From NCBI GenBank assembly GCA_964582785.1, contig CAZOTT010000052.1, forward strand, positions 1 through 18,299: DNA of 18,299 bases. Direction: 5' to 3'. Position numbers and translations under genes: made by a program. This document shows positions 1-8,101 of this stretch, piece after piece. Positions within the stretch are counted from its first letter, which is position 1. Every line of letters starts with the position of its first letter. Below the pieces are notes generated by a model. It ran no database searches. It had not been told where the DNA came from and saw only the letters and a program-made list of their open reading frames with translations. The DNA is from JAMOQA01 sp964582785. GTDB taxonomy: Bacteria > Acidobacteriota > Polarisedimenticolia > J045.

Positions 1-5
1 GCACC

Positions 6-677
6 GTGGCGAGCGGGGCGGCGTTGCTCGCCCCCGAGGTCACCCGGCAGCTCGACCGGCTCGTCGCGCTGACCCGGGGGGGGGCCAACTGGACCTACTC
101 GCTGAACCACGAGCTGGTCCTGCGGCTGACGGACGGGACCGAGGTCTGGGTCACCGACCGGGCGCGAAAGTGGACGGTCACGGACCTGCACGGGGCCCGG
201 TTCCGGTGGGAGGAGGACGACCCCCGCTGGATCGAGCTGCCGGCCCTCCCGTCCCCGCCCCTGGTCCCCCGCTTCCTCGGCTACTACTACCAGGCGGGAG
301 ACGGGGACGAGTGGCGCCGCCCGGTGGCCGAGGACCACGCGGTCTTCGCCTGGAACTGGTATCCGCTGGGGCTGCCCCTCTCCCGGCTCCTCGCGGAGGT
401 CCTGCAGGAACCCCGCCTCCACGACGTCCGGTACCAGTACGAGCAGATCCCCCGGATGCAGACCCCGCCCGAGGAGGCCGCGATCCTCGTCGGCCGCCGG
501 TTCGCCCTCTGCGGGGGAGACCGGGTCACCTTCGAGGTACCGGGGCGGGACCCGGTGACCTGTTTCCTCTTCCCGGGCCCGATCGACCCGGACTACACCC
601 TGCCCCGGATGGAGACCGGGACGACGATCCCCCTCCCCCGGCGCAGGCTGAAGCGGACGCCGGGAGGCGCCCGATGA
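6..677 (+). CDS. Hypothetical protein, 223 aa, possibly 5'-truncated
   Basis: I do not recognise this protein and assign no function. The frame is open from the window edge. The first usable start is GTG at 6, but there is no room to see a ribosome binding site, so the true start may lie outside the window. The product is soluble-looking, with no membrane segment or signal peptide in the visible part. It is rich in aromatic residues, for example the stretch GYYYQAG near residue 92 and FAWNWYP near residue 114, and has a basic C-terminus (PLPRRRLKRTPGG). Two cysteines are visible (FALCGG and VTCFLF). Its TGA stop overlaps the ATG of the next gene (ATGA at 674-677), so the two are probably co-transcribed and translationally coupled. 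A role linked to the downstream exported peptidase is possible, but this is inference from position only. Confidence 0.7.
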   Translation: MASGAALLAPEVTRQLDRLVALTRGGANWTYSLNHELVLRLTDGTEVWVTDRARKWTVTDLHGARFRWEEDDPRWIELPALPSPPLVPRFLGYYYQAGDGDEWRRPVAEDHAVFAWNWYPLGLPLSRLLAEVLQEPRLHDVRYQYEQIPRMQTPPEEAAILVGRRFALCGGDRVTFEVPGRDPVTCFLFPGPIDPDYTLPRMETGTTIPLPRRRLKRTPGGAR

Positions 678-2782
678 AGGCGGGGGTGCTCTGCCCGCTC
701 GTCCTGTCCCTCCTGCTGCCGGCCGCCCTCGCCGCCGCCGGGGCGGAACCGGCCCGGCCCCTCGACGAGATGGACGTGGCCCGGACCCGCTTCGTGGTGG
801 ACGCCGCGATTTCCCCGGACGGGGAGCGGATCGCCTGGCGGATGGCGGACCCGCGCATCCCGGGCCGGGACGAGGACGGTCCGGCGCGCCTGCCCCTGTT
901 CGTGACGGCGATCGACGGTCACGGGCACCGGGCCCGCCGCTGGCTGCCCCCGGACGTCCGTCCCTCGGCCCTCGCCTGGTCCCCGGACGGCCGCTGGCTC
1001 GCCTACCTGGCCCGGCGGGGTGACGACGAGGAGGCCGCCATCTGGGCCCTGCCGGTGGACGGGGGGGAGTCGGTGCGGCTGGTTTCCTTCCCCGGCGGGA
1101 TCCTCGCCTTCGACTGGAGCCCGGACGGGCGGCGCCTCGCCTTCGTCGCCGCCGAGCCGGTCCCGGAAGCGAGGAAGAAGCTGCGGGAGCAGGGTTTCGA
1201 CCAGGAGATCTTCGAGGAGGACTGGCAGCCCCGGCGCGTCTACGTGGTGGACCTGCCCGCGGACCCCCTCGCCCCCGGAGCCACGGCGGGGGAGCCCCGT
1301 TCCCTCGGGGACCTCCCGGGCCAGCCGTGGCACGTGCGGTGGAGCCCCGACGGCGGCCGGCTCCTCGTGGACCTTTCCCCGCGGCCGCTGACCGACGACC
1401 GCTACATGTTCCGGCGCCTCCACGTGATCGACGCGGCCACCGGCCGGGTCCTCGCGAAGATCGCGAACCCGGGGAAGCTCGGCCGCTTCGACTGGACCCC
1501 GGACGGGCGCACCGTCGTCTTCGTCTCCGCCGCCGACCTCCACGACCCGAAGGAGGGCCGCCTGGTGGCGGCCCCGGCGACGGGCGGAACCCCCCGCGAC
1601 CTGCTGCCCTCCCTCCGGGAGACCGGGCACGTCGTCACCTTTTCCGTGGCCCGGGACGGCACGATCCTCTGGCTGGCCGACGTGGGGGTCGGTTCCCGGG
1701 TGGGCAAGGTCCGCCCCGACGGAACCGGCATGGAGATCCTCCTCGAGTCCACCGACCCGGTGTTCACCGGGATGACCGCCGACGCGGCGGGGGGGCGCCT
1801 GGCCCTCGTGGGCGAGTCTCCCACCCACCCGCGGGAGCTGTTCTCGTTCCGGCCGGGCGAGGGAGGCCCGCAACGGCTGACCGACCTGGACCCCTGGCTC
1901 GCGGACCGGCGGCTGGGGCGGCAGGAAGTGGTCCGCTGGAAGGCGAAGGACGGGCTCGAGATCGAGGGCCTGCTGATCCACCCCGTGGAGCGGCGGTCCG
2001 GACAGCGGGTCCCGCTGATCGTCGTCTGCCACGGGGGGCCGGAGAGCCACTACCGGAACGGGTGGCTGACCCGGTACGCCTCCCCCGGCCAGGTCGCCGC
2101 CGGCCGCGGGTACGCGGTGTTCTACCCCAACTACCGGGGAAGCACCGGGTACGGGGTCGGCTTCTCGAAGGCGGACCAGGGGGACGGCGGGGGACGGGAG
2201 TTCGAGGACGTCCTCGCGGGGATCGACCACCTGGTCTCGATCGGCCTCGCCGACCCGGACCGGGTCGGGATCACCGGGGGCAGCTACGGCGGGTTCTTCA
2301 CCGGGTGGGCGGCCACCCGCTGGACCAGGCGGTTCCGGGCGGCGGTCATGTTCGTCGGGATCTCCGACCAGCTTTCCAAGGCCGGCACCACCGACATCCC
2401 CCGGGAAATGGAGCTGGTCCACTGGCTGACCACCCCTTACGAGAACCTCCGGCTCTTCCTCGACCGGAGCGCCGTGCTCCACGCCCGGGACGCCCGGACG
2501 CCGCTCCTGATCCTCGGCGGCACGGCGGACCGCCGGGTCGACCCGGGCCAGTCCATGGAGCTGTACCGGGCGCTGAAGTTCCGGGGGAAGGTCCCCGTCC
2601 GGCTGGTGAGGTACCCGGGGGAAGGCCACGGCAACCGGCGGGCCGCGGCCCGGCTGGACTACAACCTCAGGATGATGCGGTGGTTCGACCACTTCCTCGC
2701 CCGGGGAGAGACGGTCCTTCCCCCGTGGGAACTCGACTACCCCCTCCCGACGGGGGCCGAAGAGGACGCCGCCCGGCCCTGA
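674..2782 (+). CDS. Exported S9-family prolyl oligopeptidase / acylaminoacyl-peptidase-like serine peptidase
   Basis: The predicted protein has 702 aa. It starts at ATG 674, preceded by a GGGAGG ribosome binding site at 662-667. Residues 1-25 form a signal peptide with a hydrophobic core (LVLSLLLPAALAAAGA), so the enzyme is exported, probably to the periplasm. The N-terminal two thirds is a beta-propeller with repeated SPDG-type motifs (ISPDGERIAW, WSPDGRWLAYL, WSPDGRRLAFV, WSPDGGRLLV, WTPDGRTVVFV), as in S9B/S9C peptidases. The C-terminal alpha/beta hydrolase domain has the nucleophile elbow GGSYGG with Ser537, Asp619 in TADRRV and His652 in GEGHG. It also has HGGPE for the oxyanion region and the family-typical NYRGSTGYG. 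The complete triad implies an active oligopeptidase that trims short peptides. Exact specificity (dipeptidyl versus acylaminoacyl) cannot be told from the sequence. It ends 16 bases before the convergent next gene. Confidence 0.93.
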   Translation: MKAGVLCPLVLSLLLPAALAAAGAEPARPLDEMDVARTRFVVDAAISPDGERIAWRMADPRIPGRDEDGPARLPLFVTAIDGHGHRARRWLPPDVRPSALAWSPDGRWLAYLARRGDDEEAAIWALPVDGGESVRLVSFPGGILAFDWSPDGRRLAFVAAEPVPEARKKLREQGFDQEIFEEDWQPRRVYVVDLPADPLAPGATAGEPRSLGDLPGQPWHVRWSPDGGRLLVDLSPRPLTDDRYMFRRLHVIDAATGRVLAKIANPGKLGRFDWTPDGRTVVFVSAADLHDPKEGRLVAAPATGGTPRDLLPSLRETGHVVTFSVARDGTILWLADVGVGSRVGKVRPDGTGMEILLESTDPVFTGMTADAAGGRLALVGESPTHPRELFSFRPGEGGPQRLTDLDPWLADRRLGRQEVVRWKAKDGLEIEGLLIHPVERRSGQRVPLIVVCHGGPESHYRNGWLTRYASPGQVAAGRGYAVFYPNYRGSTGYGVGFSKADQGDGGGREFEDVLAGIDHLVSIGLADPDRVGITGGSYGGFFTGWAATRWTRRFRAAVMFVGISDQLSKAGTTDIPREMELVHWLTTPYENLRLFLDRSAVLHARDARTPLLILGGTADRRVDPGQSMELYRALKFRGKVPVRLVRYPGEGHGNRRAAARLDYNLRMMRWFDHFLARGETVLPPWELDYPLPTGAEEDAARP

Positions 2783-2798
2783 GGCCCGGGCGGACCGG

Positions 2799-3902
2799 TC
2801 AACCCGGCAGGGCCACCGCCCCGCCCTCCGCCGGGGCCGCCCCCGCGGGGTCGACTTCCAGCCGGAGGGCGATCCGGTCTTCCCCCGGGTCTTCCTCCAC
2901 CCGGACCTCCCCCCCGTAGGCCCGGAGCAGGAGGAGCGGTTGCAGGATCTTCCGGGGCTCCACCGCCAGGCGGTCCGCGGTCCGCCAGGCGATCGTCACC
3001 GCGACCCGCGCGTCCGGCGCCGCCGCGAGGTTCACCCGGACCGGGCCCACCGGGTCGCCGTAGGCGAGGGCCCGGGAGAGGGCCTCGTCGAGCGCCGCGA
3101 CGAGGTCGGCCGGGCGGGCGACGACCAGCAGCCGCCCGCTGCCCGGGGGAGATTCCGGGCCCCCGGGCCCGGGGAAGACGATCTCGCCCCGGGCGGCCGG
3201 GAGGTCGTGGCGCTCCCGGGCGAGCCACGCGAGGACCGCCCGCAGGTCGGCCACCACCCGGCCGCCGAGTTCCCGCCGCAGGAGATCGCAGGCCTCGAGG
3301 GCGAGGGTGCAGGCCCGGGCGACGGCGGGGGGGTCGAACGGGACCGGTTGCCCGGGCAGGCAGGCCTCCCCCTCGAGCTGGTCGACGAGGCGCACGACCC
3401 CTTCCTCGAGGCGCGGGAGGGCCCGGTGCCCGGGGACGAGCTGCCGGACCGTCACCAGAAGGTCTCCGCACCGGTCGACCGCCCCGGCGAGAACCCGGGA
3501 CGAGGCGTCCCGCAGCCGGGCGGCGAGCCTCGGACCCGGGACCTGGCCCGGCTCCAGGTTGAGAACGAGCAGCCGGAGGGTCTCGAGGTCCCGCCGGCCC
3601 CAGGCGCCCGGCTGCAGGTCCGACGACGCCTCCCAGAACAGCCGCCAGGCCGCCTCCCGGCGGGCCGCCTCCGCCTCCCGCTCGGCCGCCGCCGCCTCCC
3701 GCATCGCCCGCCGTTCCCGGACCCAGGCCAGGAGGCCGCCGGCCACCATCCCGGCCGCGACGCCGGTCACCAGGGCCGCGGCGGAGCCGAGACCGGCGCC
3801 GGCGACGCCGACGGAAACGCCCGCGACCAGGACCAGGGTCGCCAGCGGCAGGAGCAGCCGGCGCAGCCGCGGCCAGCCTGCTGCGACGAGACCGGGAGAC
3901 AC
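2799..3902 (-). CDS. Two-TM membrane protein with a degenerate histidine-kinase/GHKL ATPase-like C-terminal region
   Basis: The predicted protein has 367 aa. I chose GTG at 3902 because GGAGGAGGT lies just upstream on this strand (3910-3918). The frame stays open to GTG 4028, which would add 42 charged residues without a good ribosome binding site. Residues about 16-62 form two closely spaced membrane helices. They are followed by an Ala/Glu/Arg-rich coiled coil (AMREAAAAEREAEAARREA) and a long helical middle part. The last 110 residues alternate beta and alpha in a way that resembles a histidine-kinase ATPase: LVAALDEALSRALAYG sits where the N box would be, and LRAYGGEVRVEEDPGEDRIALRL resembles the final GG...G strand pair. 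The N-box asparagine, the DxGxG motif and a recognisable phospho-accepting H box are missing. A catalytically inactive sensor-like protein is my inference. A wholly unrelated fold is possible. No response regulator is adjacent. Confidence 0.7.
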   Translation of the reverse strand: MSPGLVAAGWPRLRRLLLPLATLVLVAGVSVGVAGAGLGSAAALVTGVAAGMVAGGLLAWVRERRAMREAAAAEREAEAARREAAWRLFWEASSDLQPGAWGRRDLETLRLLVLNLEPGQVPGPRLAARLRDASSRVLAGAVDRCGDLLVTVRQLVPGHRALPRLEEGVVRLVDQLEGEACLPGQPVPFDPPAVARACTLALEACDLLRRELGGRVVADLRAVLAWLARERHDLPAARGEIVFPGPGGPESPPGSGRLLVVARPADLVAALDEALSRALAYGDPVGPVRVNLAAAPDARVAVTIAWRTADRLAVEPRKILQPLLLLRAYGGEVRVEEDPGEDRIALRLEVDPAGAAPAEGGAVALPG

Positions 3903-3909
3903 GTGCCCC

Positions 3910-3918
3910 ACCTCCTCC
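3910..3918 (-). promoter_or_regulatory. Strong ribosome binding site deciding the start of the 2799-3902 gene
   Basis: On the minus strand this reads GGAGGAGGT, eight to nine bases before GTG 3902. It is the best Shine-Dalgarno match near any in-frame start of this gene. It favours 3902 over the more distal GTG at 4028. Confidence 0.6.
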
Positions 3919-4057
3919 GCGGGTCCCCGGCGCACCTTCCCCTCCCGCCGGAGACGGTCTTCACGTACGACGGCCTCCGCGCTCGTGCAACGCGAAACCC
4001 GCGGCCGCCCGGGCCCCTTGCCCGCCACCGGGCGGCATCGTACCGTTCGGAAACTCC

Positions 4058-4080
4058 CCGGACCCCCGCAGGGGGGCCGG
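4058..4080 (+). promoter_or_regulatory. GC hairpin in the leader of the acyl-synthase operon
   Basis: This is an inverted repeat: CCGG, one unpaired A, CCCCC, a GCA loop, GGGGG, one unpaired G, CCGG. It gives nine base pairs with one internal mismatch. It lies 25 bases before ATG 4106, in the roughly 200-base gap between divergent genes that must hold both promoters. No U tract follows, so it is not a classical terminator. It could be a leader structure or simply chance in such GC-rich DNA. I see no convincing -35/-10 pair in the gap. Confidence 0.25.
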
Positions 4081-4105
4081 TGGACGACACCCCAGGGAGG
4101 ACCCG

Positions 4106-5413
4106 ATGGGACGCCGACCCGAAACCCACCCCGTGGTCGTGACGGGAGTCGGCCCGATCGCCGCGAACGGGCGGGGCCGCGACGAGTTCTGGGGAGCGAT
4201 CCTCGCCGGCCGGACCGGCACCCGCTCCCTTCCCTTCGACTGGGCCACGGTCCCCCCCTTCCGGTGCCTGGTCGGGGCCCCCGTGAACCCGCCCCCCCCG
4301 GAAGAGGCCCTGCTCACCCCGGCGGAGGCGCGCCTGCTCGACCCGGTGACGGTCCTCGCCCTGGCCGCGACCCGGCTCGCCCTCGAGGACGCCGGGTTCC
4401 GGCCCGAGCTGGCGGACGAGCGGAAGAACCGGTGGCGGGTGCCCGGGATCGACCCGGAGCGGGCCGGCACCGTGATCGGGACCGGGATCGGGGGGATCAC
4501 CTCCGTCGAGCGTTCCCACACCCAGTGGATCCGGGAGCACGTGATCAGGGGTACCTTCCGCTACGCCGTCCCGATGCTGATCCCGAACGCCCCCGCCGGG
4601 CAGGTGGCGATCAAGTTCGGGCTGCAGGGGGAGTGCAAGGCGGTGACCACCGCCTGCGCCGCGGGGACGATGGCGATCGGCGACGCCTTCCGCCTGCTGC
4701 GGGACGGGGAACTGGACCTGGCCGTCACGGGCGGGGTGGAGAAGGCCCTCGGGGACGAGGACGGGTTTTCCCTGGTGGGGTTCGACGTGCTGCGGACCGT
4801 CTCCCGCCGCAACGACGACCCGGAACACGCTTCCCGGCCCTTCGACCGGGACCGGGACGGGTTCGTCATGGCCGACGGCGCCGGGATCCTGGTCCTGGAA
4901 CGGGAAGAGCACGCCCGGGCCCGGGGAGCCCGGATCCTCGCCCGGGTGACGGGGTACGCGGCGACCTGCGACGCCCACTCGATGATGGCCCTCGCCCCGG
5001 ACGGGGAGCAGATCGTCCGGGTGATGCGCGGCGCCCTCGCCTCCGCGGACCGGCGGCCGGAGGACGTCGTCTACGTCAACGCCCACGGGACGGCGACCCG
5101 CCTGAACGACCCGTCGGAAGCCCGGGCGATCCGCCGGGCGCTCGGGGGGGCCGCGGACGGGATCCTGGTCTCCTCGACGAAGGCGATGACCGGCCACGCG
5201 ATCGGGGCCTCGGGAGGGCTCGAGGCGATCGTCACCGCCCTCTCGCTGTCCGCCGGGATCGCCCACCGCTGCGTCAACCTGGTGGAAGTGGACCCGGAGT
5301 GCGACGTGGTCCCCTTCCCCCGGGAGAACACGCCGATCCGCCCCGGGGTCGCCCTCTCGAACTCCTTCGGTTTCGGCGGGCACAACGCCTGCCTCGTCCT
5401 GGAGACCGCGTGA
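4106..5413 (+). CDS. fabF: Beta-ketoacyl-ACP synthase (FabF / KAS II-like)
   Basis: The predicted protein has 435 aa. It starts at ATG 4106 with AGGGAGGA just upstream. It is a thiolase-fold condensing enzyme that extends an acyl chain with malonyl-ACP in the cytoplasm. The whole active site is visible: nucleophile Cys184 in TTACAAG, His327 in NAHGTAT, Lys359 in SSTKAMTGH and His364 in GHAIGASG, followed by the C-terminal SNSFGFGGHNACLVL. It also shows PNAPAGQVAIKFGLQG and RPFDRDRDGFVMADGAGILVLE, which are typical of FabF. It is slightly longer than the usual 410-415 aa because of an insertion around residues 97-115 (ELADERKNRWRVPGIDPER). Its stop overlaps the GTG of lnt (GTGA), so the two are translationally coupled. 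The context suggests acyl supply for envelope lipids. A specialised KAS of a polyketide-like pathway is less likely, because no ACP or ketoreductase is adjacent. Confidence 0.93.
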   Translation: MGRRPETHPVVVTGVGPIAANGRGRDEFWGAILAGRTGTRSLPFDWATVPPFRCLVGAPVNPPPPEEALLTPAEARLLDPVTVLALAATRLALEDAGFRPELADERKNRWRVPGIDPERAGTVIGTGIGGITSVERSHTQWIREHVIRGTFRYAVPMLIPNAPAGQVAIKFGLQGECKAVTTACAAGTMAIGDAFRLLRDGELDLAVTGGVEKALGDEDGFSLVGFDVLRTVSRRNDDPEHASRPFDRDRDGFVMADGAGILVLEREEHARARGARILARVTGYAATCDAHSMMALAPDGEQIVRVMRGALASADRRPEDVVYVNAHGTATRLNDPSEARAIRRALGGAADGILVSSTKAMTGHAIGASGGLEAIVTALSLSAGIAHRCVNLVEVDPECDVVPFPRENTPIRPGVALSNSFGFGGHNACLVLETA

Positions 5414-6942
5414 CCCGTCGCCGGCGGCTCCTGCTCCTCGCCGCCGCGGGGGGGGCCGTCGGCTCGCTCTGCTGGCTCCCGCTGGGGCTGGCCCCGGTGA
5501 TGTTCGTCGGTGCGGCCCTCGCCCAGCGGGCGCTGCGGGGGGCGGCGGGGCCCCGGGAGGCCGTCCTCGTCGGCCTCGTTTTCGGCGCCGCCCGCTACGC
5601 CGTCGCCGCCCACTTCCTGCTCTGGCTGCTCCGGTACTCCCCCCTGGCGATCGCCTTCTACCTGCTGGCGATCGCCTACATCCTGCCCTTCGCCGTCCTC
5701 GAGGCCTGGGGCGCGGTCCGCCTGGAACGTTGGTCGGGCCTGCCCCGGGGGGCGTGGTTCGCGGTCCTCTTCGCGCTCCTCGAGTACGCCCGGACCCTCG
5801 GGGACCTCTCCTTTCCCGCCGACCTCCTCGCCCACGCCTTCGGGACCGCGCCGTCGTTCCTCGCCTGGACCGGGATCACCGGCCCGTACGCCGTCAGTCT
5901 CGTGGTCTTCCTGGTGGGCTGGGGAGCCGAGGCCGCCCTGCGGCCCGGATGGCCGGGCAGGCGGCGCGCGTTGGCGTTCGCGGGGGCGGTCGTTCTCTGG
6001 TTGCTGCCCCCCCTGGCCGGCCTGCTTTCCACCGGGAACGGGGAGGGAACCCCCTTCCGCGTCGGCATCGTCCAGCCGTCCCTGACCGTCGAAGACAAGC
6101 TCGACCGGTCCCGCCGGGGGGTGAACCTGGAACTGCTCCGGGCCCTGACCCGGCGGGCCGCCCGGGACGTGGACCTGGTCCTCTGGCCGGAGACCGCCCG
6201 CCCGGGTCCCCTGCTGTGGCCCGAGGGGAGTCCGCTGCGGGATCCCGCGGTGGAGGAGATCTCCCGGGAGGCGGGGGTCCCGATCCTCTACGGGTGCGAG
6301 ATCGCCCGGCACCGGGGCCGGCGGGTGACCGCCCTCTACAACGGGGTCGTCCTCGTCGATCCGCGGCGCGGGGCGGTGGACTGGTACGGGAAGATCCACC
6401 TGCTGCCCCTGGCGGAGGGAGTGCCGTTCGCGCGCCTGTTCGGCTGGGACCCGTCGCGCCGGGACCACTCGTCCGGGGGCTACCTGACGATGCTCGGGAA
6501 CTTCTCTCCCGGCCCCCGGGCGACCGTCTTCCGGGTCGGCCGGGCGCGCATCGGCGTCCTGGTCTGCTACGAGGGTCTCTACCCGTCCCTGGCGCGCCGC
6601 TTCCGGCGGCGGGGAGCGAACCTCCTCGCCGTGCTGACGAACGATGCCTGGTGGGGCCGCTCCCTCTTCGCCCCGTGGCACGCCCGGATGGTCGCCGCCC
6701 GGGCCCGGGAGGAGGACGTCCCGGTGGTGCGCGCGGCGAACTCCGGCGTCTCCTCCCTGACCGGCCGGGACGGGCGGCTGCGGGCCCGGACCCGGCTCTT
6801 CGAGCGGACGGTGCTGCGGGGCCGGGTGTCCCTCGGGGGCCCGCCCACGTTCTATGCCCGCCACGGCGACTGGCTCCCGGGACTCCTCCTGCTCCTGGTC
6901 GCCGGGGGAGCGGCGGCGGGGCTCGCCCGCCGGCGACGCTGA
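5410..6942 (+). CDS. lnt: Apolipoprotein N-acyltransferase
   Basis: The predicted protein has 510 aa, the usual length of the family. It starts at GTG 5410, overlapping the previous stop, with GGAGA just upstream. The enzyme is an inner-membrane protein that moves an acyl chain from a phospholipid to the N-terminal amine of diacylated lipoproteins, the last step of lipoprotein maturation. The first roughly 200 residues form several hydrophobic helices (LLLLAAAGGAVGSLCWLPLG, FYLLAIAYILPFAVLEAW, LAFAGAVVLWLLPPLAGLLS). The periplasmic nitrilase-like domain follows, with the catalytic triad Glu261 (LWPETARPG), Lys328 (WYGKIHLLPLAEGVPF) and Cys386 (VCYEGLYP). It then has LTNDAWWG and VRAANSG, both characteristic of Lnt, and a final membrane helix (WLPGLLLLLVAGGAAAGLA). 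Its presence implies a diderm cell with triacylated lipoproteins. Eight bases separate it from the following acyltransferase. Confidence 0.96.
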   Translation: MTRRRRLLLLAAAGGAVGSLCWLPLGLAPVMFVGAALAQRALRGAAGPREAVLVGLVFGAARYAVAAHFLLWLLRYSPLAIAFYLLAIAYILPFAVLEAWGAVRLERWSGLPRGAWFAVLFALLEYARTLGDLSFPADLLAHAFGTAPSFLAWTGITGPYAVSLVVFLVGWGAEAALRPGWPGRRRALAFAGAVVLWLLPPLAGLLSTGNGEGTPFRVGIVQPSLTVEDKLDRSRRGVNLELLRALTRRAARDVDLVLWPETARPGPLLWPEGSPLRDPAVEEISREAGVPILYGCEIARHRGRRVTALYNGVVLVDPRRGAVDWYGKIHLLPLAEGVPFARLFGWDPSRRDHSSGGYLTMLGNFSPGPRATVFRVGRARIGVLVCYEGLYPSLARRFRRRGANLLAVLTNDAWWGRSLFAPWHARMVAARAREEDVPVVRAANSGVSSLTGRDGRLRARTRLFERTVLRGRVSLGGPPTFYARHGDWLPGLLLLLVAGGAAAGLARRRR

Positions 6943-6950
6943 GCCCGGCC

Positions 6951-7664
6951 ATGTGGCTCCAGCACGCCACGCGCGCGCTGATCCCCGCGGGACGATGGTT
7001 CTTCCGCGGCTCCCGGGTGCTGGGCGGGGAGCGGGTGCCCCGGGAGGGCCCCCTGATCGCGGTCTTCAACCACGCGTCGTTCCTCGACCCCTGGTTCGCC
7101 GGGATGCTGCTGCCCCGCCTGCCGATCCGGTACCTGATCACCGAGGAATGGTACCGGCGCAGCCGCCTGTGGACGGCGTTCTTCGCCGGGTACGGGACGA
7201 TTCCGACCTCCGGCCGGCGTCCCGCGGAGACGATCCTCGGGGTCGTGGAGGCCCTCTCCCGGGGGGACTTCATCGGTCTCTTCCCGGAGGGGAGGATCTC
7301 CCACGACGGGCGGATGAACCGGGTCCGCCACGGCATCGGCTGGATGGCGGCCTTCTCCGGCGCCCCGGTCCTGCCCTGCGCCCTGCGGGGGAACTACGAG
7401 GCCCTGCCCCGCCAGCGGCGCCGGCCCCGCCGCCACCCGGTCGTGCTGGTCATCGGGGAGCCGCTCCGCTTCCCGGGCGGACCGGCGGACCGGCCGACCC
7501 CCCGGGACGTGCACGCCTTCACCCGGGAGGTGGCGGCCGCGATCGCCCGCCTGGCGGGGCAGGAACGGCGCCTGCCGGAGATCCTCCCGGAGCGGGAACC
7601 CCGGGACATCGTGCCGCTTCTCGAGCGGGCGCGGGAAGCGCACCGCGCCCGGCCGGCCCCCTGA
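6951..7664 (+). CDS. plsC: PlsC-type 1-acyl-sn-glycerol-3-phosphate acyltransferase
   Basis: The predicted protein has 237 aa. It starts at ATG 6951, eight bases after the lnt stop. There is no obvious ribosome binding site, so translation probably relies on coupling to lnt. It belongs to the PlsC/LPLAT family, which acylates lysophosphatidic acid at the inner membrane in phospholipid synthesis. Block I is NHASFLDP (H41...D46, the HX4D catalytic pair) and the glycerol-phosphate-binding block is FPEGRIS (Glu113). Block IV is also recognisable, around GAPVLPCALRG. The N-terminus (LIPAGRWFFRGSRVLGGERV) is an amphipathic membrane-associating stretch as in related enzymes. The C-terminal 35 residues are charged and not conserved. 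The substrate could be another lysophospholipid or an ornithine lipid rather than LPA, because the blocks alone do not settle this. It completes a three-gene acyl-handling run. Confidence 0.92.
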   Translation: MWLQHATRALIPAGRWFFRGSRVLGGERVPREGPLIAVFNHASFLDPWFAGMLLPRLPIRYLITEEWYRRSRLWTAFFAGYGTIPTSGRRPAETILGVVEALSRGDFIGLFPEGRISHDGRMNRVRHGIGWMAAFSGAPVLPCALRGNYEALPRQRRRPRRHPVVLVIGEPLRFPGGPADRPTPRDVHAFTREVAAAIARLAGQERRLPEILPEREPRDIVPLLERAREAHRARPAP

Positions 7665-8101
7665 CCGTCCCCCGCCCACCCCGGCGGCCGCCGGCGTCTC
7701 CGCGCGGCCGGTCCCCGCCGGGCCGACCCGGGCCCCGGACGGGGAAATCCGTCGTTCCGGCGTTGTTCGCGGTGATTCGTCCGCTCCCGGGATCCCCCGT
7801 CCCGCCGGGAAGAACCCTCCCGTCACCGTTGCCCCGCTCCCCGGTTGGACGTACATCTTCCGTGGACGCGTTCGCGCGCGGCGGGAAGGATCCGGATCGG
7901 CGACCATCGATGAAGCCCACGTGGATTCACGGCGAGGCGAGGGGCGCCTTCCGGGGATCGGCCCGCCGGTTGCACGAGACGACCCCCCCGGCAGCGTCCC
8001 GCCGCGGCCCGGGCGCCCGCGGTCCCCGCCCCGGGGGCACACGACGGCACGTGCCGCCCGGCGGGTACCGCCCGGCGGCGCCCGTGCCGTGGAGAGCGCC
8101 C
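7665..8101 (+). other. Long intergenic region upstream of the giant secreted-protein gene
   Basis: About 437 bases lie between plsC and the giant gene. The only structure I can point to is a perfect 14-base palindrome, CCGGCGGCCGCCGG, at 7681-7694, seventeen bases after the plsC stop. It may end the acyl operon, although no U tract follows. The stretches around 7740-7775 and 7845-7920 are less GC-rich than the surroundings and are the likeliest promoter location, but I find no convincing -35/-10 pair. The giant gene's frame is open through the region, with an ATG at 7910. The Arg/Pro/Gly-rich translation there does not look like protein. Confidence 0.5.
8091..8096 (+). promoter_or_regulatory. 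Ribosome binding site supporting GTG 8102 as start
   Basis: GGAGAG stands five bases before GTG 8102. From this start a basic N-terminus and hydrophobic core begin almost at once (residues 1-28), which is what a signal peptide requires. The more distal ATG 7910 would put 64 residues before that segment and has no well-spaced ribosome binding site. Confidence 0.5.

Noticed and set aside
170..673. In-frame upstream extension of the S9 peptidase
   Set aside because: The extension is Pro/Arg/Gly-rich and overlaps the first gene. ATG 674 has a ribosome binding site and begins a signal peptide.
593..2692. 700-codon minus-strand frame opposite the S9 peptidase
   Set aside because: The translation is Pro/Gly/Arg/Val-rich without motifs. 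The plus strand carries an intact catalytic triad and signal peptide.
3903..4028. Upstream GTG start for the minus-strand membrane protein
   Set aside because: GTG 3902 has a near-ideal ribosome binding site, and the extra 42 residues show no conserved feature.
5071..6864. Roughly 600-codon minus-strand frame opposite fabF and lnt
   Set aside because: Low-complexity translation. The sense strand encodes well-conserved enzymes through the whole interval.
7910..8101. Earlier ATG start for the giant protein
   Set aside because: It adds 64 Arg/Pro/Gly-rich residues before the signal peptide and has no well-spaced ribosome binding site. Kept only as an alternative.
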